A stretch of 64,000 nt of DNA from Arthrobacter sp. MYb23 (GCF_002979775.1 NZ_PCPR01000013.1:1-64000), one strand, 5' to 3'; shown: positions 51,906 to 61,029, counted from the stretch's first letter. Notes: generated from the letters alone by a model not told the origin. Numbers and translations: made by a program.

Positions 51906-52559
51906 CTATTGGCTTGTGGCCATAAGCTCTGTTAGTTGCTGCTTGAACTTCATGAGCGGGTGCCCATTAAGTGCGAGGAACGCCTGGGAAACTGCTGAGG
52001 TGAGATCAAGGGTGGGATCAATGAGCCACTGCATCCGCAGGCCACTCCAGGCTGCCATCATTTGGCGGCCAACCTTTTCCGGGTCCAACGCTGGATCCGC
52101 GAGCCCCTTTGCCTGGCGTCTCCTCACTCCTTCCGCGAACTCAAAGACCACCTGTTCGTGGTGGGCCTTCAGGTAGGAATGGGCCGGGTGTCCGGGATCC
52201 ACCGCCTCCGCGCTGAGGGAAAGGAACAGGCGGGTTGTGGCCTGATCATCCAGCGTCAGGTGCGCCATTGCCGGTGGTGGCCAGTCGGAGCTTCCTCCGT
52301 CAAGGACATGGAACTCTGCTGTGAGGATTGCGCGATACTCCTGGTCTGCCAGCTCCATTGCTGCCACGAGGATGTGATCGCGTGTGGGGAAGTGGTAGAG
52401 CATTGCAGTTTCGCTCATGGATGCACGCGCTGCAACTTCAGCTGTGGTCAAAGCCCGGTGACCCTTCTCGAGGACAATGTCCAGGGCTGCCCGGGCAACG
52501 GCCGAACGTCGCTCAAGAGTCTTCGCGTAGCGTTTCCGGGGTGACGTTGTGGAGTCCAT
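51906..52559 (-). CDS. TetR family transcriptional regulator
   Basis: The 217-residue regulator has the helix-turn-helix TTAEVAARASMSETAMLYHF at about residues 38-57 and an all-helical ligand-binding domain. I chose ATG 52559 (MDSTTSPRKRY). The frame upstream to 52679 covers an intrinsic terminator and is not translated. It lies between the LacI gene and the glucuronide operon, on the same strand as both, and may regulate either. Its ligand is unknown. Confidence 0.88.
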   Translation of the reverse strand: MDSTTSPRKRYAKTLERRSAVARAALDIVLEKGHRALTTAEVAARASMSETAMLYHFPTRDHILVAAMELADQEYRAILTAEFHVLDGGSSDWPPPAMAHLTLDDQATTRLFLSLSAEAVDPGHPAHSYLKAHHEQVVFEFAEGVRRRQAKGLADPALDPEKVGRQMMAAWSGLRMQWLIDPTLDLTSAVSQAFLALNGHPLMKFKQQLTELMATSQ

Positions 52560-52653
52560 GAATAAAGAGTAATTGAAAACTGAGTGGCACACCATAGATA
52601 CAGTACGTCTTCTTCGAAAGTGTGGTATCACGAGAACGAAAGCGATTAAAAAT

Positions 52654-52678
52654 TGACCTGCACTCGGTTTGCAGGTCA
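52654..52678 (-). terminator. Intrinsic terminator after the LacI gene
   Basis: TGACCTGCA (52654-52662) pairs exactly with TGCAGGTCA (52670-52678). On the minus strand it is followed by ATTTTTAATC, giving a classic T-tract. It begins 2 bp after the LacI stop and separates it from the TetR gene. Confidence 0.88.
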
Positions 52679-52679
52679 C

Positions 52680-53705
52680 TTATGGCGCACTCCTTGCCGG
52701 ACCTGCAGATCCTCGGATGACCAGTTCCGTGTCCACCATCACGCTTTTGGGCTCCTGCGGAGTGCCGGCAAAGGAGTTCAGAATCAGCCCGGCGGCCAGC
52801 GATCCGCACTCTCCCAGCGGGGATCTGATGCTCGACAAGGACGGGGTGGTGAAGTCAGCGCCAAAGATGTCGTCAAAGCCCACGATGCTGATGGCTTCGG
52901 GAACGGCCATGCCGGCACCTTGAAGCTCGTGCATCAGGCCAATAGCCATGAGGTCGTTGTGCGTGATCACGGCCGTAGCTCCTGAGGCTTTGATGGTCCG
53001 GGCCAGTTTTCTGCCACCGTCAATGGTGGGGGATGTGGACTCGATGCGCTCTGCGGTGACGTGGCACCACTCGCACGCATCGGATACCGCGTCCCAGCGC
53101 CGGGCTGACATCCAGGACATCTCTGGTCCGGCGGCGAACACGATCTTCTGATGTCCGTTCCCCGCCAGAAAACGGACTGCCTGGCTGACGCCCCTGTCCG
53201 GATCAGGGACAACGCAGTCTATGCCGCTGACCTCTCTGTTGATGGCGACAACCTTCTTTGTGGCGGCAAGTAGTTGAAGGTTGTTTTCACTCATGCGGGG
53301 GCTGACCAGGATGAGGCCGTCGACGGTTTTGATAAGCCGCCGCGCGGCTGACAATTCGGTGGCAGCGGATTCAGCCGCATTGCCAAGCACCACGCTGTAC
53401 TGCTGCTGCGTTGCTACTCTTCCTGCTTCCCGGAGAATGCCAAAGAAGTTTGGATTGGTTATATCTGAAACAAGAAGTCCCAGCATTCTTGTTGATCCGG
53501 TTTGCAAGGCTTGTGCCGAATGGTTCGCTTTGAAATTGAGAACCTCGGCAGTTATTTCAACAAGCCGCCGGGTTCGCGGGCTGACTCTTCCGGGATTACT
53601 GAGGGCCCTGGAAACTGTTGAAGGATTAACCCCGGCTTGTTGTGCTATATCATAAATTGTTGCTTTGGCTTTTTTGGTTTGCACTGGTGACTCATCAGCC
53701 GGCAT
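52680..53705 (-). CDS. LacI family transcriptional regulator
   Basis: The 341-residue repressor carries the helix-turn-helix ATIYDIAQQAGVNPSTVSRA at about residues 15-34 and hinge. The sensor domain then starts MLGLLVSDITNPNFFG near residue 75. ATG 53705 follows AGGAAAG. It is bracketed by terminators on both sides, so it is its own transcription unit between two glycoside operons. The dyad at 51744 is a fitting operator. Sugar or glycoside induction is inferred from family habits. Confidence 0.9.
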   Translation of the reverse strand: MPADESPVQTKKAKATIYDIAQQAGVNPSTVSRALSNPGRVSPRTRRLVEITAEVLNFKANHSAQALQTGSTRMLGLLVSDITNPNFFGILREAGRVATQQQYSVVLGNAAESAATELSAARRLIKTVDGLILVSPRMSENNLQLLAATKKVVAINREVSGIDCVVPDPDRGVSQAVRFLAGNGHQKIVFAAGPEMSWMSARRWDAVSDACEWCHVTAERIESTSPTIDGGRKLARTIKASGATAVITHNDLMAIGLMHELQGAGMAVPEAISIVGFDDIFGADFTTPSLSSIRSPLGECGSLAAGLILNSFAGTPQEPKSVMVDTELVIRGSAGPARSAP

Positions 53706-53731
53706 TCTGCACTTTCCTGGATAGTGGAAAA

Positions 53732-53776
53732 TCGGCCGGTTACGTGCGCATTGCTGAAGCACGCGTAACCGGCCGA
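53732..53776 (-). terminator. Long stem-loop after the GH1-SDR operon
   Basis: TCGGCCGGTTACG (53732-53744) pairs exactly with CGTAACCGGCCGA (53764-53776), and CGTGC/GCACG can extend it internally. It lies 21 bp after the SDR stop on the minus strand and ends the rhamnosidase-glucosidase operon. Confidence 0.85.
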
Positions 53777-53796
53777 CGAGTTGTCCGCCCTTGGTG

Positions 53797-54615
53797 CTAG
53801 ATGGTCTGGCCGGCGTCAGCCAAAAGCGTGCTGCCCGTCATGATGGTGGACAGGTCGCTCGCACAGAACAGGACGACGCGTGCGATGTCGTCCGGCGTTC
53901 CGAGCCGGCCAATGAGACTGTTCGTCATGACGTCCATGGTCGCCGTTCCACTGGAGGGGGCGTGTTGGGCGGCAGCGGCCATGTTGCCTTCGGTTGGTAC
54001 GAAGGTGGGAGCCACACCGAGCACCCGTATCCCCATGGGCGCAAATTCCAAGGCCATTTGTTTGGTCATGCCGCGAACTGCGTGCTTGGATCCAACGTAG
54101 GCCGACAAGCCTGGCGCCGTCCCGCCGAACCCCGCGGTGGAAACGATGTTGATGATGACGCCACCGTTTTTACCGTTTGACATATGGCGGGCGGCCTCGC
54201 GGGAGCCATTGAAGACGCCGCGGGTATTCACGGCGAAGACCTGCTCCCACGTGCTGTCACTGGTCTGCAGGACCGGAACGCTGGGGAAGATGCCGGCATT
54301 GTTTACCCAGATGTCGATGCCCCCGAAAGACTCCAGGGCTTCCTGTGCTCCGAGACGCACCGACCCGGCGTCGCTGACATCCATGCCAAAGCCGAGGGCC
54401 CGGATGGGGAAGCGATCGGCAATTCCGGCTGCGGTCTCCTTGGCGAGATCGGCGTTGACGTCCCCGATGAGTACGTCGGCGCCGGCTTCGGCAAGTCGTA
54501 CTGCGATGGCTTTGCCCAAACCCTGGGCCCCGCCGGTGACAACTGCCCGGCGTCCGGCCAGGGAGAGCAGGTCCCTGACCGGGGTGAGTGAAGCGTCGGT
54601 GAAGGCTGTTGTCAT
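53797..54615 (-). CDS. SDR family oxidoreductase
   Basis: The 272-residue SDR has AVVTGGAQGLGKAIAVRLAE near residue 26, VNNAGIFPSVPV and YVGSKHAVRGMT with the catalytic Tyr/Lys. ATG 54615 overlaps the GH1 stop as ATGA. As last gene of the operon it likely oxidises a sugar or aglycone alcohol produced by the two glycosidases. Confidence 0.9.
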   Translation of the reverse strand: MTTAFTDASLTPVRDLLSLAGRRAVVTGGAQGLGKAIAVRLAEAGADVLIGDVNADLAKETAAGIADRFPIRALGFGMDVSDAGSVRLGAQEALESFGGIDIWVNNAGIFPSVPVLQTSDSTWEQVFAVNTRGVFNGSREAARHMSNGKNGGVIINIVSTAGFGGTAPGLSAYVGSKHAVRGMTKQMALEFAPMGIRVLGVAPTFVPTEGNMAAAAQHAPSSGTATMDVMTNSLIGRLGTPDDIARVVLFCASDLSTIMTGSTLLADAGQTI

Positions 54616-55844
54616 GCTGAAACCTCGACGTCGAGGTTGTTGCTTTCGGCCACCCGGCCAAGCCAGGCCAAGCTGGGTTTTGGTGACCGGACGAAAGTCT
54701 CCCTGTCCACAGCAATCAGGCCGAAGGTCGGTTCCCAGTGACCCCACTCGAAGTTGTCCAACAGGGACCAGTGCAGGTAGCCGCGAACGTCAATGCCGTC
54801 AGCCATGCACTGGTGGAGGCCTTGCAACGCTTCAGCGGTGTACCGGATTCGTTGCTCGTCATCAGCGGTGGCGATGCCGTTTTCCGTGACCAGCACGGGG
54901 ACGCCTCCGGTGACCTCCCACGCGTGCCTCACGGCCATGGCCAAAGCATCGGGCCTGTACGCGGTGCCCACCAAGGTGTTCTCAGGGTGCGGCGGGTGCG
55001 GGACGAGCCCGTTGGCATCCACTTGCTGGCTGGAGTAGGCCTGCACGCCAACAAAATCGTCGCCGCGGCTGCCTTCCCAGTAGACGTCCTCTTTGCCGAA
55101 GCGGATCTCCAGCAGCTTTTCCTCCCCACCGGGGGCGGCAGTAAGCGCGCCGGCTGCAATTGTCCATCCAACCTTGGCGGAGGTGTTCGCGCGGATGATT
55201 TCCCGGGCGGCGTGGTGGATGGTCGTAAATGCCCTGCCTATTTCCGGGTCAGCGTAGGTCAGGAAGTCACTGTGTGTTTGCTTGGTCTCTTCGGTGCCCT
55301 CGACAGTGGGGCTTTGCCACTGGGCGTCCCCGGCAAGTTGCATGCGGCGCATGGCTGTCATGATGGCGGCCTGCATATTCGGCTCGTTCATGGTCACCAC
55401 CCACTCCACCCCGTCCAGGATGGTAGTGGCTTCCTTGACGTAGCGCTGGAACTTTTCCGATGCGTCCGGAGCCAGCCAACCGCCGTCGTTCGCGAACCAC
55501 TGGGGAGTGGTGAAGTGCTGCAAGGTGACCACGGGGGTGACGTTCCGCGCAAAGCAGTGCTCGATCATGCGCCGGTAATGGGCAAGTTCTGCCTTGGAGA
55601 AGGCTCCGGGTGCGGGTTCGATCCGCGACCACTCCAGGCTGAAGCGGTACGAGGTCAGGCCGGCATCGGCCAGCAGGTCAATGTCCTCACGGTAACGGTG
55701 GTAGCTGTCGCACGCGTCCCCGGAGAGCTCCATGCCGGGCATGGTCAGTTCACGTGCCCACCAGTCGCTGTTGACGTTGTTTCCTTCAATCTGGTGGCCG
55801 GCGGTAGCGGCACCCCAGAGGAAGTTGGCGGGGAAAGTTGTCAT
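54612..55844 (-). CDS. Glycoside hydrolase family 1 (beta-glucosidase type)
   Basis: The 410-residue TIM-barrel enzyme begins FPANFLWGAATAGHQIEGN, the GH1 N-terminal signature. The acid/base is Glu154 in TMNEPNM and the nucleophile Glu321 in LVTENGIA. The late QCMADGIDVRGYLHWSLLDN segment fits retaining beta-glucosidases. It is somewhat shorter than the usual 440-480 residues. ATG 55844 is chosen over a long unsupported upstream extension. There is no signal peptide, so the substrate must be imported. It is placed 55 bp after the rhamnosidase gene, so the pair could strip a rhamnosyl-glucose disaccharide from an aglycone. Confidence 0.9.
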   Translation of the reverse strand: MTTFPANFLWGAATAGHQIEGNNVNSDWWARELTMPGMELSGDACDSYHRYREDIDLLADAGLTSYRFSLEWSRIEPAPGAFSKAELAHYRRMIEHCFARNVTPVVTLQHFTTPQWFANDGGWLAPDASEKFQRYVKEATTILDGVEWVVTMNEPNMQAAIMTAMRRMQLAGDAQWQSPTVEGTEETKQTHSDFLTYADPEIGRAFTTIHHAAREIIRANTSAKVGWTIAAGALTAAPGGEEKLLEIRFGKEDVYWEGSRGDDFVGVQAYSSQQVDANGLVPHPPHPENTLVGTAYRPDALAMAVRHAWEVTGGVPVLVTENGIATADDEQRIRYTAEALQGLHQCMADGIDVRGYLHWSLLDNFEWGHWEPTFGLIAVDRETFVRSPKPSLAWLGRVAESNNLDVEVSA

Positions 55845-55899
55845 GGGTTTACTCGTTTCTTGATGGTTGTGATGCCTCTGCAGGCATTCGGCAAGTGGT

Positions 55900-58602
55900 T
55901 CAGGCGTGACTTGGGACGCTGTTGCTGCGGGAAACAGCAGGCGCTGCGGCATGGAAGGTGCCGGGTCCGGCATTGTGTTCGGATCCATCGGGGAAAATGA
56001 CCAGGGCGGTTGTTTCTGCGGGGATGTCGGCATCGATGACCAGTTCGTCACCGTCAATCCGCCAATGGACGTTGATGGTGCCGTTGGGTGTTTCGTGTGA
56101 GCCGCGGGCCCAGGTGACAGAGGCACCTGGGGTGGGCGCGATGACAATTGACTGCCACGCCACGGAGCCTTCGGCCTGCCGCAATCCCAAGGTGTGCTCG
56201 TGCAGGAACCGGAGCACGGTTGCCTTGCTGTAATGGTTCAGCGAATCATGGGCGTCGCCGTTCTGGTCGATTCCTTCCCACGATTCCCAGATGGTGGTGG
56301 CGCCCTTGTCGACCATGTACAGCCACGACGGCGCCGTGCGCTGAAGCAGCAACTCATCAGCGACGTCGGCCCTACCGGCTTCCACCAGTACCGGCAGCAG
56401 GTAGCCCGTGGACAGGAAGCCTGTTCCCACGTGGGTGCCTGCGGAACGGATGAGTTCAACCAGTCGGTCGACGGCGGCCTCCCGGCGATCTGCCGGCAGC
56501 AGGCCAAATGCCAGCGCCCGCACGTAGCTGGCTTGGGTATCTGCGTCCGTTGTTCCGTCCGAATGCAGGTACGCTGCCTGCCAGGCATCGCGGACGGCTT
56601 CTGAAATCGCCGTCCATTCAGCCGCATCGGCAGATCGTCCAAGGACGGCGGCAATCCTGGCCAGCGTGGACGTGGAACGGAAGAGGTAAGCGGTGCCTAC
56701 CTCGCCCTTGTCCTCCATGAACCAAGCCATCGGGTTGTCCTGGACAGGATCAATCAGGCGCCCTTCGGCATCGCGCTGCTTGGGCTCCGTCCACTCACCC
56801 CAATGGAATGTCCCGTCCCACAGATACTGCTCGTAAGGTTCCGGTTCCGGAGATGCCTTGACCCTGGCGTGGTGGCGGGTTGTCCGCGCCATGTCCAGGG
56901 CCCACCGGACCCAACGGAGCATCGCGTCCCAGTTCTCGGCGAGTACCTGTTCGTCTCCGTAGGCTTCGTATAGTTCCCAGGGAACGGCAACGATCGCATC
57001 CCCCCACCCGGCGGATCCGGTCATCATGGCAAACTGGTCGTCCAAATGGTTCTTGATACCGCGGCCATCGGGGGAGAAGTTCGCAATGCGGCCATCCGCC
57101 AACTGGTCATCGCGAACGGACTGCAACCATTTCCGGCTGAAACCGAGCACGTCCCGCAGCCGGGTAGCTGTGGAAATGAACACTTGGTAGTCACCGCTCC
57201 ATGCAAGCCGTTCGCGCGTAGGGCAATCCGTGGGAACGTCCACGGCATTTCCAAGAAAGCTCCATTCCCCGATCCGATGCAGGCTGTTGAGGTCTTCATT
57301 GCTGCACCCAAAAGCACCCGTTGGGCGGAGGTCGCTGTGGACAAGCTGCATTGCAAGCTTGGAGGTATCCAGCGGCGCTGCCTTGCGGCTGATGCGGGCG
57401 AACTGGAAACCGTGGACTGTGTGGCGGGGTTCAAAGACCTCAGTTGCGGCTCCTGCGGTGACCTCGTCACGCTGTGCGAAGATCATGGTCGGTTCCCCTG
57501 GCCTGTGTGAGTCCAGGTGCGTGGTGGAGAGGTCGCCGTCGCCGTCCACATACTCGCCGTATTCGATCACCGTCTTGGTTCCTTGTGGCCCGAGATCCTC
57601 GAGACGTATCCACCCGGAGGCATTCTGACCGAAGTCCGCGATCCACACGCCCGGCCTGATCTGCGTGACGCTTACCGGCGGCCGCGAGTCGATGACCCGT
57701 ACTGCCGGGGCGGGAGACCAGTTGATTGCAGGGGCATCAACGGCGTTGAGCAGAACTTTCGACGCCGGTATCGCCGGAGCGGCGAAGTCAACCGTCTGCC
57801 CCTCCATAAGATCCGCTCGCGTCGTGGTTGATGGTGCAGACGTCCAGGCGCCGTCGGTCACGATCACTTGGCGGGTTCCATCACCTTTGTCGATGTGAAG
57901 TTCGGCGCGGGCGCCCAACGTGTTTCCCCAGTCGGCCGGGTGGCGGAACGCGCCCACTTGTCCCCGGTACCAGCCATCGGAGAGTTCAATGGACAGCGCG
58001 TTGGTTCCGGGTACCAGCGACGACGTGACGTCCGAGGCCTGGGCATAGAGAGTATGGTCGTACGACGTCGTCCCCGGGGACAGTTCGGCGGTTCCGGCTT
58101 TACCCCCGTTGACCGCAGCTGTGTAGACACCAAGGGCTGTGGCATACAGTCGGGCAGACTTTACGCCGGCGTCCACCGTGAATTCCGTGGTGAGGCAGTG
58201 GGCCGGACGTTGGCCGTACGCTGTCCCTTCTTCCTCCACCGGGGAAATCCAGGAAGCCGTCCAATCGGCGTCGAAAAGTCCCGCTTCAAATGACGACCAA
58301 GCCGACCATCCGTTCGAGTCCCCGGCAATCCGTACGCGCCATGTGACCCGCTGCCGGCTGGAGAGATCCGGCCAGGGCCACTGAACGTAGAGCCTGTGGG
58401 CCAGGGTCGCCAGTGGCTGCGCCACGCCGTCGATTGTTGCTTCCACGTCGTATGCCAATACCACTGCGTTCGCGGGAGTCTTCCAAGAGAGCCTGGGGGA
58501 TGGGCCTGTGACGGGGAACTGGTCTCCGCCGCTGTCCACAGTGAGGTCATAGGGCACAGTGAGGTCATAGGGCACAGTGAGGTCATAGGGCATGAGGGCC
58601 AT
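55900..58602 (-). CDS. Alpha-L-rhamnosidase, glycoside hydrolase family 78
   Basis: The 900-residue multidomain enzyme opens with three exact PYDLTV repeats (residues 5-22), then beta-sandwich domains (SPRLSWKTPANAVVLAYDVE; APINWSPAPAVRVIDSRPPV). The six-hairpin catalytic domain carries DVPTDCPTRERLAWSGDYQVF-type signature residues near 465. WEGIDQNGDAHDSLNHYSKA and a C-terminal beta domain follow. No signal peptide precedes the repeats, so it is cytoplasmic. AAGGAAAC lies 4 bases before ATG 58602. It sits 33 bp after the MFS gene. It removes terminal alpha-L-rhamnose from glycosides, with the beta-glucosidase likely acting next. Confidence 0.93.
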   Translation of the reverse strand: MALMPYDLTVPYDLTVPYDLTVDSGGDQFPVTGPSPRLSWKTPANAVVLAYDVEATIDGVAQPLATLAHRLYVQWPWPDLSSRQRVTWRVRIAGDSNGWSAWSSFEAGLFDADWTASWISPVEEEGTAYGQRPAHCLTTEFTVDAGVKSARLYATALGVYTAAVNGGKAGTAELSPGTTSYDHTLYAQASDVTSSLVPGTNALSIELSDGWYRGQVGAFRHPADWGNTLGARAELHIDKGDGTRQVIVTDGAWTSAPSTTTRADLMEGQTVDFAAPAIPASKVLLNAVDAPAINWSPAPAVRVIDSRPPVSVTQIRPGVWIADFGQNASGWIRLEDLGPQGTKTVIEYGEYVDGDGDLSTTHLDSHRPGEPTMIFAQRDEVTAGAATEVFEPRHTVHGFQFARISRKAAPLDTSKLAMQLVHSDLRPTGAFGCSNEDLNSLHRIGEWSFLGNAVDVPTDCPTRERLAWSGDYQVFISTATRLRDVLGFSRKWLQSVRDDQLADGRIANFSPDGRGIKNHLDDQFAMMTGSAGWGDAIVAVPWELYEAYGDEQVLAENWDAMLRWVRWALDMARTTRHHARVKASPEPEPYEQYLWDGTFHWGEWTEPKQRDAEGRLIDPVQDNPMAWFMEDKGEVGTAYLFRSTSTLARIAAVLGRSADAAEWTAISEAVRDAWQAAYLHSDGTTDADTQASYVRALAFGLLPADRREAAVDRLVELIRSAGTHVGTGFLSTGYLLPVLVEAGRADVADELLLQRTAPSWLYMVDKGATTIWESWEGIDQNGDAHDSLNHYSKATVLRFLHEHTLGLRQAEGSVAWQSIVIAPTPGASVTWARGSHETPNGTINVHWRIDGDELVIDADIPAETTALVIFPDGSEHNAGPGTFHAAAPAVSRSNSVPSHA
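58537..58590 (-). repeat. Three exact 18-bp tandem repeats
   Basis: CACAGTGAGGTCATAGGG is repeated at 58537-58554, 58555-58572 and 58573-58590 without change. Read on the minus strand it encodes PYDLTV three times at the N-terminus of the rhamnosidase. The unit is a multiple of three, so expansion keeps the frame. Confidence 0.95.
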
Positions 58603-58635
58603 GTAGTTTCCTTAATCTTCTGCTGATGCCGGCGG

Positions 58636-59988
58636 TTAGCGGACGGACTTGACCTTGAGTGAGATCACGAGGCCGCCGATCAACGCCAGAGCTGCGCCGG
58701 ACAGGTACAGGAAGGTGTAGTTCTTGTCCGCTCCGGTGATACCGATGGTGATGATCACGGAGGCCAGAAGAGGGGCCACTGCGCTTGGTATCTTTTGGGC
58801 GAAGGCGACCACGGCCATGTAACGCGCCGTTTCGGTCCGGTTGGGCAGGATGGCGAAAATGATGGCCTGATCGACGGTGGCGAACACGGCAATGGCAGTC
58901 TGCATGAGGACCGCGCCAATGATCAGTTGGGGCAGCGACCACGCGAATGCCTCAGCCAATGCACCGCCGACGAAGAGGATCGCTGCAACCAGGACAAACA
59001 AGCGCCGCCTCTTGAGCTTGTCTGACAGGAATCCACCCAGGAGTGCACCGGCCGCAGCGGCCAACACGCCAAGCATGCCGATGGTTGCCACGACTCCGGC
59101 CACTTCCCGTACCGGGAGATCAAGGCGCTGGGCGTAGAAAAAGGTGCCGAAGGTGGTGTTGAAGTACAGGCCCATAAAGAAGACGAAACGGCCCAACCAG
59201 TTCCACGCAAAGTCCGGGTACTTGCGGACGCTGAAACCATAGCTGGCAACAACTGACCGGAAGGTGACCCGCGTGTCAACGCGGATATTCTGCGAGCTTC
59301 CCTCCGGCTTGATGAGCGGGAACAGTGCCAGGAGGACTGCGCCGATCACGCCGGGTACCACGAAGACCAGGAAGGTGTTCGACGAAACAGCATACGCAAC
59401 GCCAATGCCCAAAACAGGAGCGATCTGGGTCATCAGGCCGGTCAAAGCAGAGACCCGGCCCCGCTGGCCCTCGGGCAACTTATCAGCCATGAGGTTCTGG
59501 ATGGCGGCACCGGATATGGACCAACCGGCCATGCCCAGGATCCATCCGGCGCCCACCAGCAGAAGGTTGGGTGCGAGCCCCATGACAACCAAGCCCGCAA
59601 GGCCGATGGCTGTTCCAACGAAGATGAAGGGCGCGCGCCGGCCGAAGCGGGACCGCGTGCGGTCACTCCAGATGCCGATGAGCGGGCTGACGATCAAATA
59701 GATTCCCTGCGCCGTGCCCGTAATGAATCCGAGCATCTGCTCCTGGCCGGGAGCGAGTTCGGTGATCCGCACAGCGATGCCATAGGACAGTGGCACCATC
59801 ATGGCGATGGATGCCCCGAAGCTGGCCAGCATGAGCCAGAAAATGTAGCCCCTGCTCACGGGAATCTGGGGCTCTTCCGGGGGCTCCGGAAGTTCAACGG
59901 GGCCGACCGGCAGATGACTGCCCGGCGATGGTTCGGCGGCTGCGATGCCGCCGGCGAGACGGGGAGCCCCGTGCTTGTCAGTAGTCAC
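58636..59988 (-). CDS. MFS transporter (glycoside/sugar type)
   Basis: The 450-residue transporter has about 12 helices after a 45-residue Pro/Glu-rich N-terminus. GIWSDRTRSRFGRRAPFIFVG near residue 120 matches the loop motif of sugar:cation (GPH/SLC45-like) carriers. The start is GTG 59988 with GAGGAG six bases upstream. The longer frame to 60201 crosses the promoter and operators of the divergent TetR gene. It is the first gene of the rhamnosidase operon and is expected to import rhamnosyl glycosides or their disaccharide. Confidence 0.87.
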   Translation of the reverse strand: MTTDKHGAPRLAGGIAAAEPSPGSHLPVGPVELPEPPEEPQIPVSRGYIFWLMLASFGASIAMMVPLSYGIAVRITELAPGQEQMLGFITGTAQGIYLIVSPLIGIWSDRTRSRFGRRAPFIFVGTAIGLAGLVVMGLAPNLLLVGAGWILGMAGWSISGAAIQNLMADKLPEGQRGRVSALTGLMTQIAPVLGIGVAYAVSSNTFLVFVVPGVIGAVLLALFPLIKPEGSSQNIRVDTRVTFRSVVASYGFSVRKYPDFAWNWLGRFVFFMGLYFNTTFGTFFYAQRLDLPVREVAGVVATIGMLGVLAAAAGALLGGFLSDKLKRRRLFVLVAAILFVGGALAEAFAWSLPQLIIGAVLMQTAIAVFATVDQAIIFAILPNRTETARYMAVVAFAQKIPSAVAPLLASVIITIGITGADKNYTFLYLSGAALALIGGLVISLKVKSVR

Positions 59989-60070
59989 CAATGACTCCTC
60001 ATTACAGTAGATGGCCCATCCGCTGCGTCGCGGATGAGAGCTGGGAAGTGTGGGGCTTCCCCAGCAAAGG

Positions 60071-60087
60071 GTAACCATGATGGTTAC
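60071..60087. promoter_or_regulatory. TetR operator, site 1
   Basis: GTAACCATGATGGTTAC is an exact 8-1-8 dyad in the 181-bp region between the divergent MFS and TetR genes. It is the better conserved of two related sites. Confidence 0.75.
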
Positions 60088-60099
60088 TATTCGTGAATA

Positions 60100-60116
60100 G
60101 TAGTCATGGTGGTTAC
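60100..60116. promoter_or_regulatory. TetR operator, site 2
   Basis: GTAGTCATGGTGGTTAC matches site 1 at 14 of 17 positions and starts 29 bp from it. A TATTCGTGAATA dyad (60088-60099) fills the gap exactly. The pair probably allows cooperative repression of both divergent genes. Confidence 0.7.
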
Positions 60117-60169
60117 AATTGACAAGACCCAGCGCAAAAATGGTTTCCGTTGACGAGAGAAGGCTGTTC

Positions 60170-60796
60170 GTGACCATCACTTCAGAGCAGAAGACCGGCA
60201 AGAAAGCCGGCTCCGGGCGGCGGGGCCCCTATGCCACCACGCCAGCCCGTCGGGCGGAGATCGTACGCGCTGCCTCGGCCAGCTTCGCTGAGCATGGCTA
60301 CGAACGAGCCAGCCTGAGGGATATTGCCTCGCGGGCCGGTGTCACCCACGCAGCCCTTCTGCGTCACTTTGCCACCAAGGATGACCTCCTCCTCGCCGCC
60401 CTGGCGGAGCGGGACGCCGACGACGCCGAGCTGGCCACCCGCATTGTGCAGGCCAAAGTGCCACGGGAATCGGTGTTGAGCACCATTCTGGGCGAAGAAT
60501 TCGCCCGGCCTGACCACATGCGGAACTGGCTCTCAATCACGATCGCGGCGACCAATCCCGAGCATCCTGCCCACGACTTCTTCATCGCCCGACGCGAGCG
60601 CATGCGTGATCACTTCACCAGCAAGCGACTTGCTACGACCGAAGACAGTGAGGAACTGACAGCTGACGACAAAGTCACCATGGTGATGGCGATGATCGAC
60701 GGCCTCCGGATTCAGTTCCTCCTGGACCCGCAGCGCAAAACCTTGCACCTGCTGGAAACGCTCTTCCGGTTCATCGACTCGCCTGAAGAAGGCTGA
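60170..60796 (+). CDS. TetR family transcriptional regulator
   Basis: The 208-residue repressor has an N-terminal basic arm (KKAGSGRRGPYATTPARR) and a helix-turn-helix, RDIASRAGVTHAALLRHFAT. A C-terminal helical ligand domain follows. The start is GTG 60170 because GAGAGAAGG lies just upstream and an upstream frame to 60119 overlaps the operator. It is divergent from the MFS-GH78-GH1-SDR operon, with two matching operators between. It is therefore very likely the local repressor of rhamnoside use. Confidence 0.9.
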   Translation: MTITSEQKTGKKAGSGRRGPYATTPARRAEIVRAASASFAEHGYERASLRDIASRAGVTHAALLRHFATKDDLLLAALAERDADDAELATRIVQAKVPRESVLSTILGEEFARPDHMRNWLSITIAATNPEHPAHDFFIARRERMRDHFTSKRLATTEDSEELTADDKVTMVMAMIDGLRIQFLLDPQRKTLHLLETLFRFIDSPEEG

Positions 60797-61029
60797 TGGC
60801 CGGCAAGGGGCGTTTGGTTATATCCCTGGTACGCGGTCATTCCATTACCGCCAGCTGATGCCGCCGCTTCGCGGATCCGATCAGCATGCCGTGGACTGAT
60901 CGGCACTGATCGCGGCCTGCATGAGACCGGGAAGGCGACTGCTGCGTCACCTGGGCAGGCGTCATTTGCCGCGTCGTGGGAATGGAGGCCCTGGGCTCCA
61001 ACGCCGTCATCGCCCGCTTCGCGTACAGC
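60797..61029. other. Intergenic region between convergent TetR and MarR genes
   Basis: I see no gene. A short open stretch ending FAYSSP at 61038 has no start and overlaps the MarR end. Several CGGATCCGATCAG-like partial dyads occur near 60870 but none forms a convincing terminator. Confidence 0.4.

Noticed and set aside
58537..58590. Short direct repeats suggesting a CRISPR array
   Set aside because: The three 18-bp units are contiguous with no spacers and encode part of the rhamnosidase. No cas genes are present.
60797..61029. Short open stretch ending FAYSSP as a small gene
   Set aside because: No start or ribosome site, and it overlaps the convergent MarR end.
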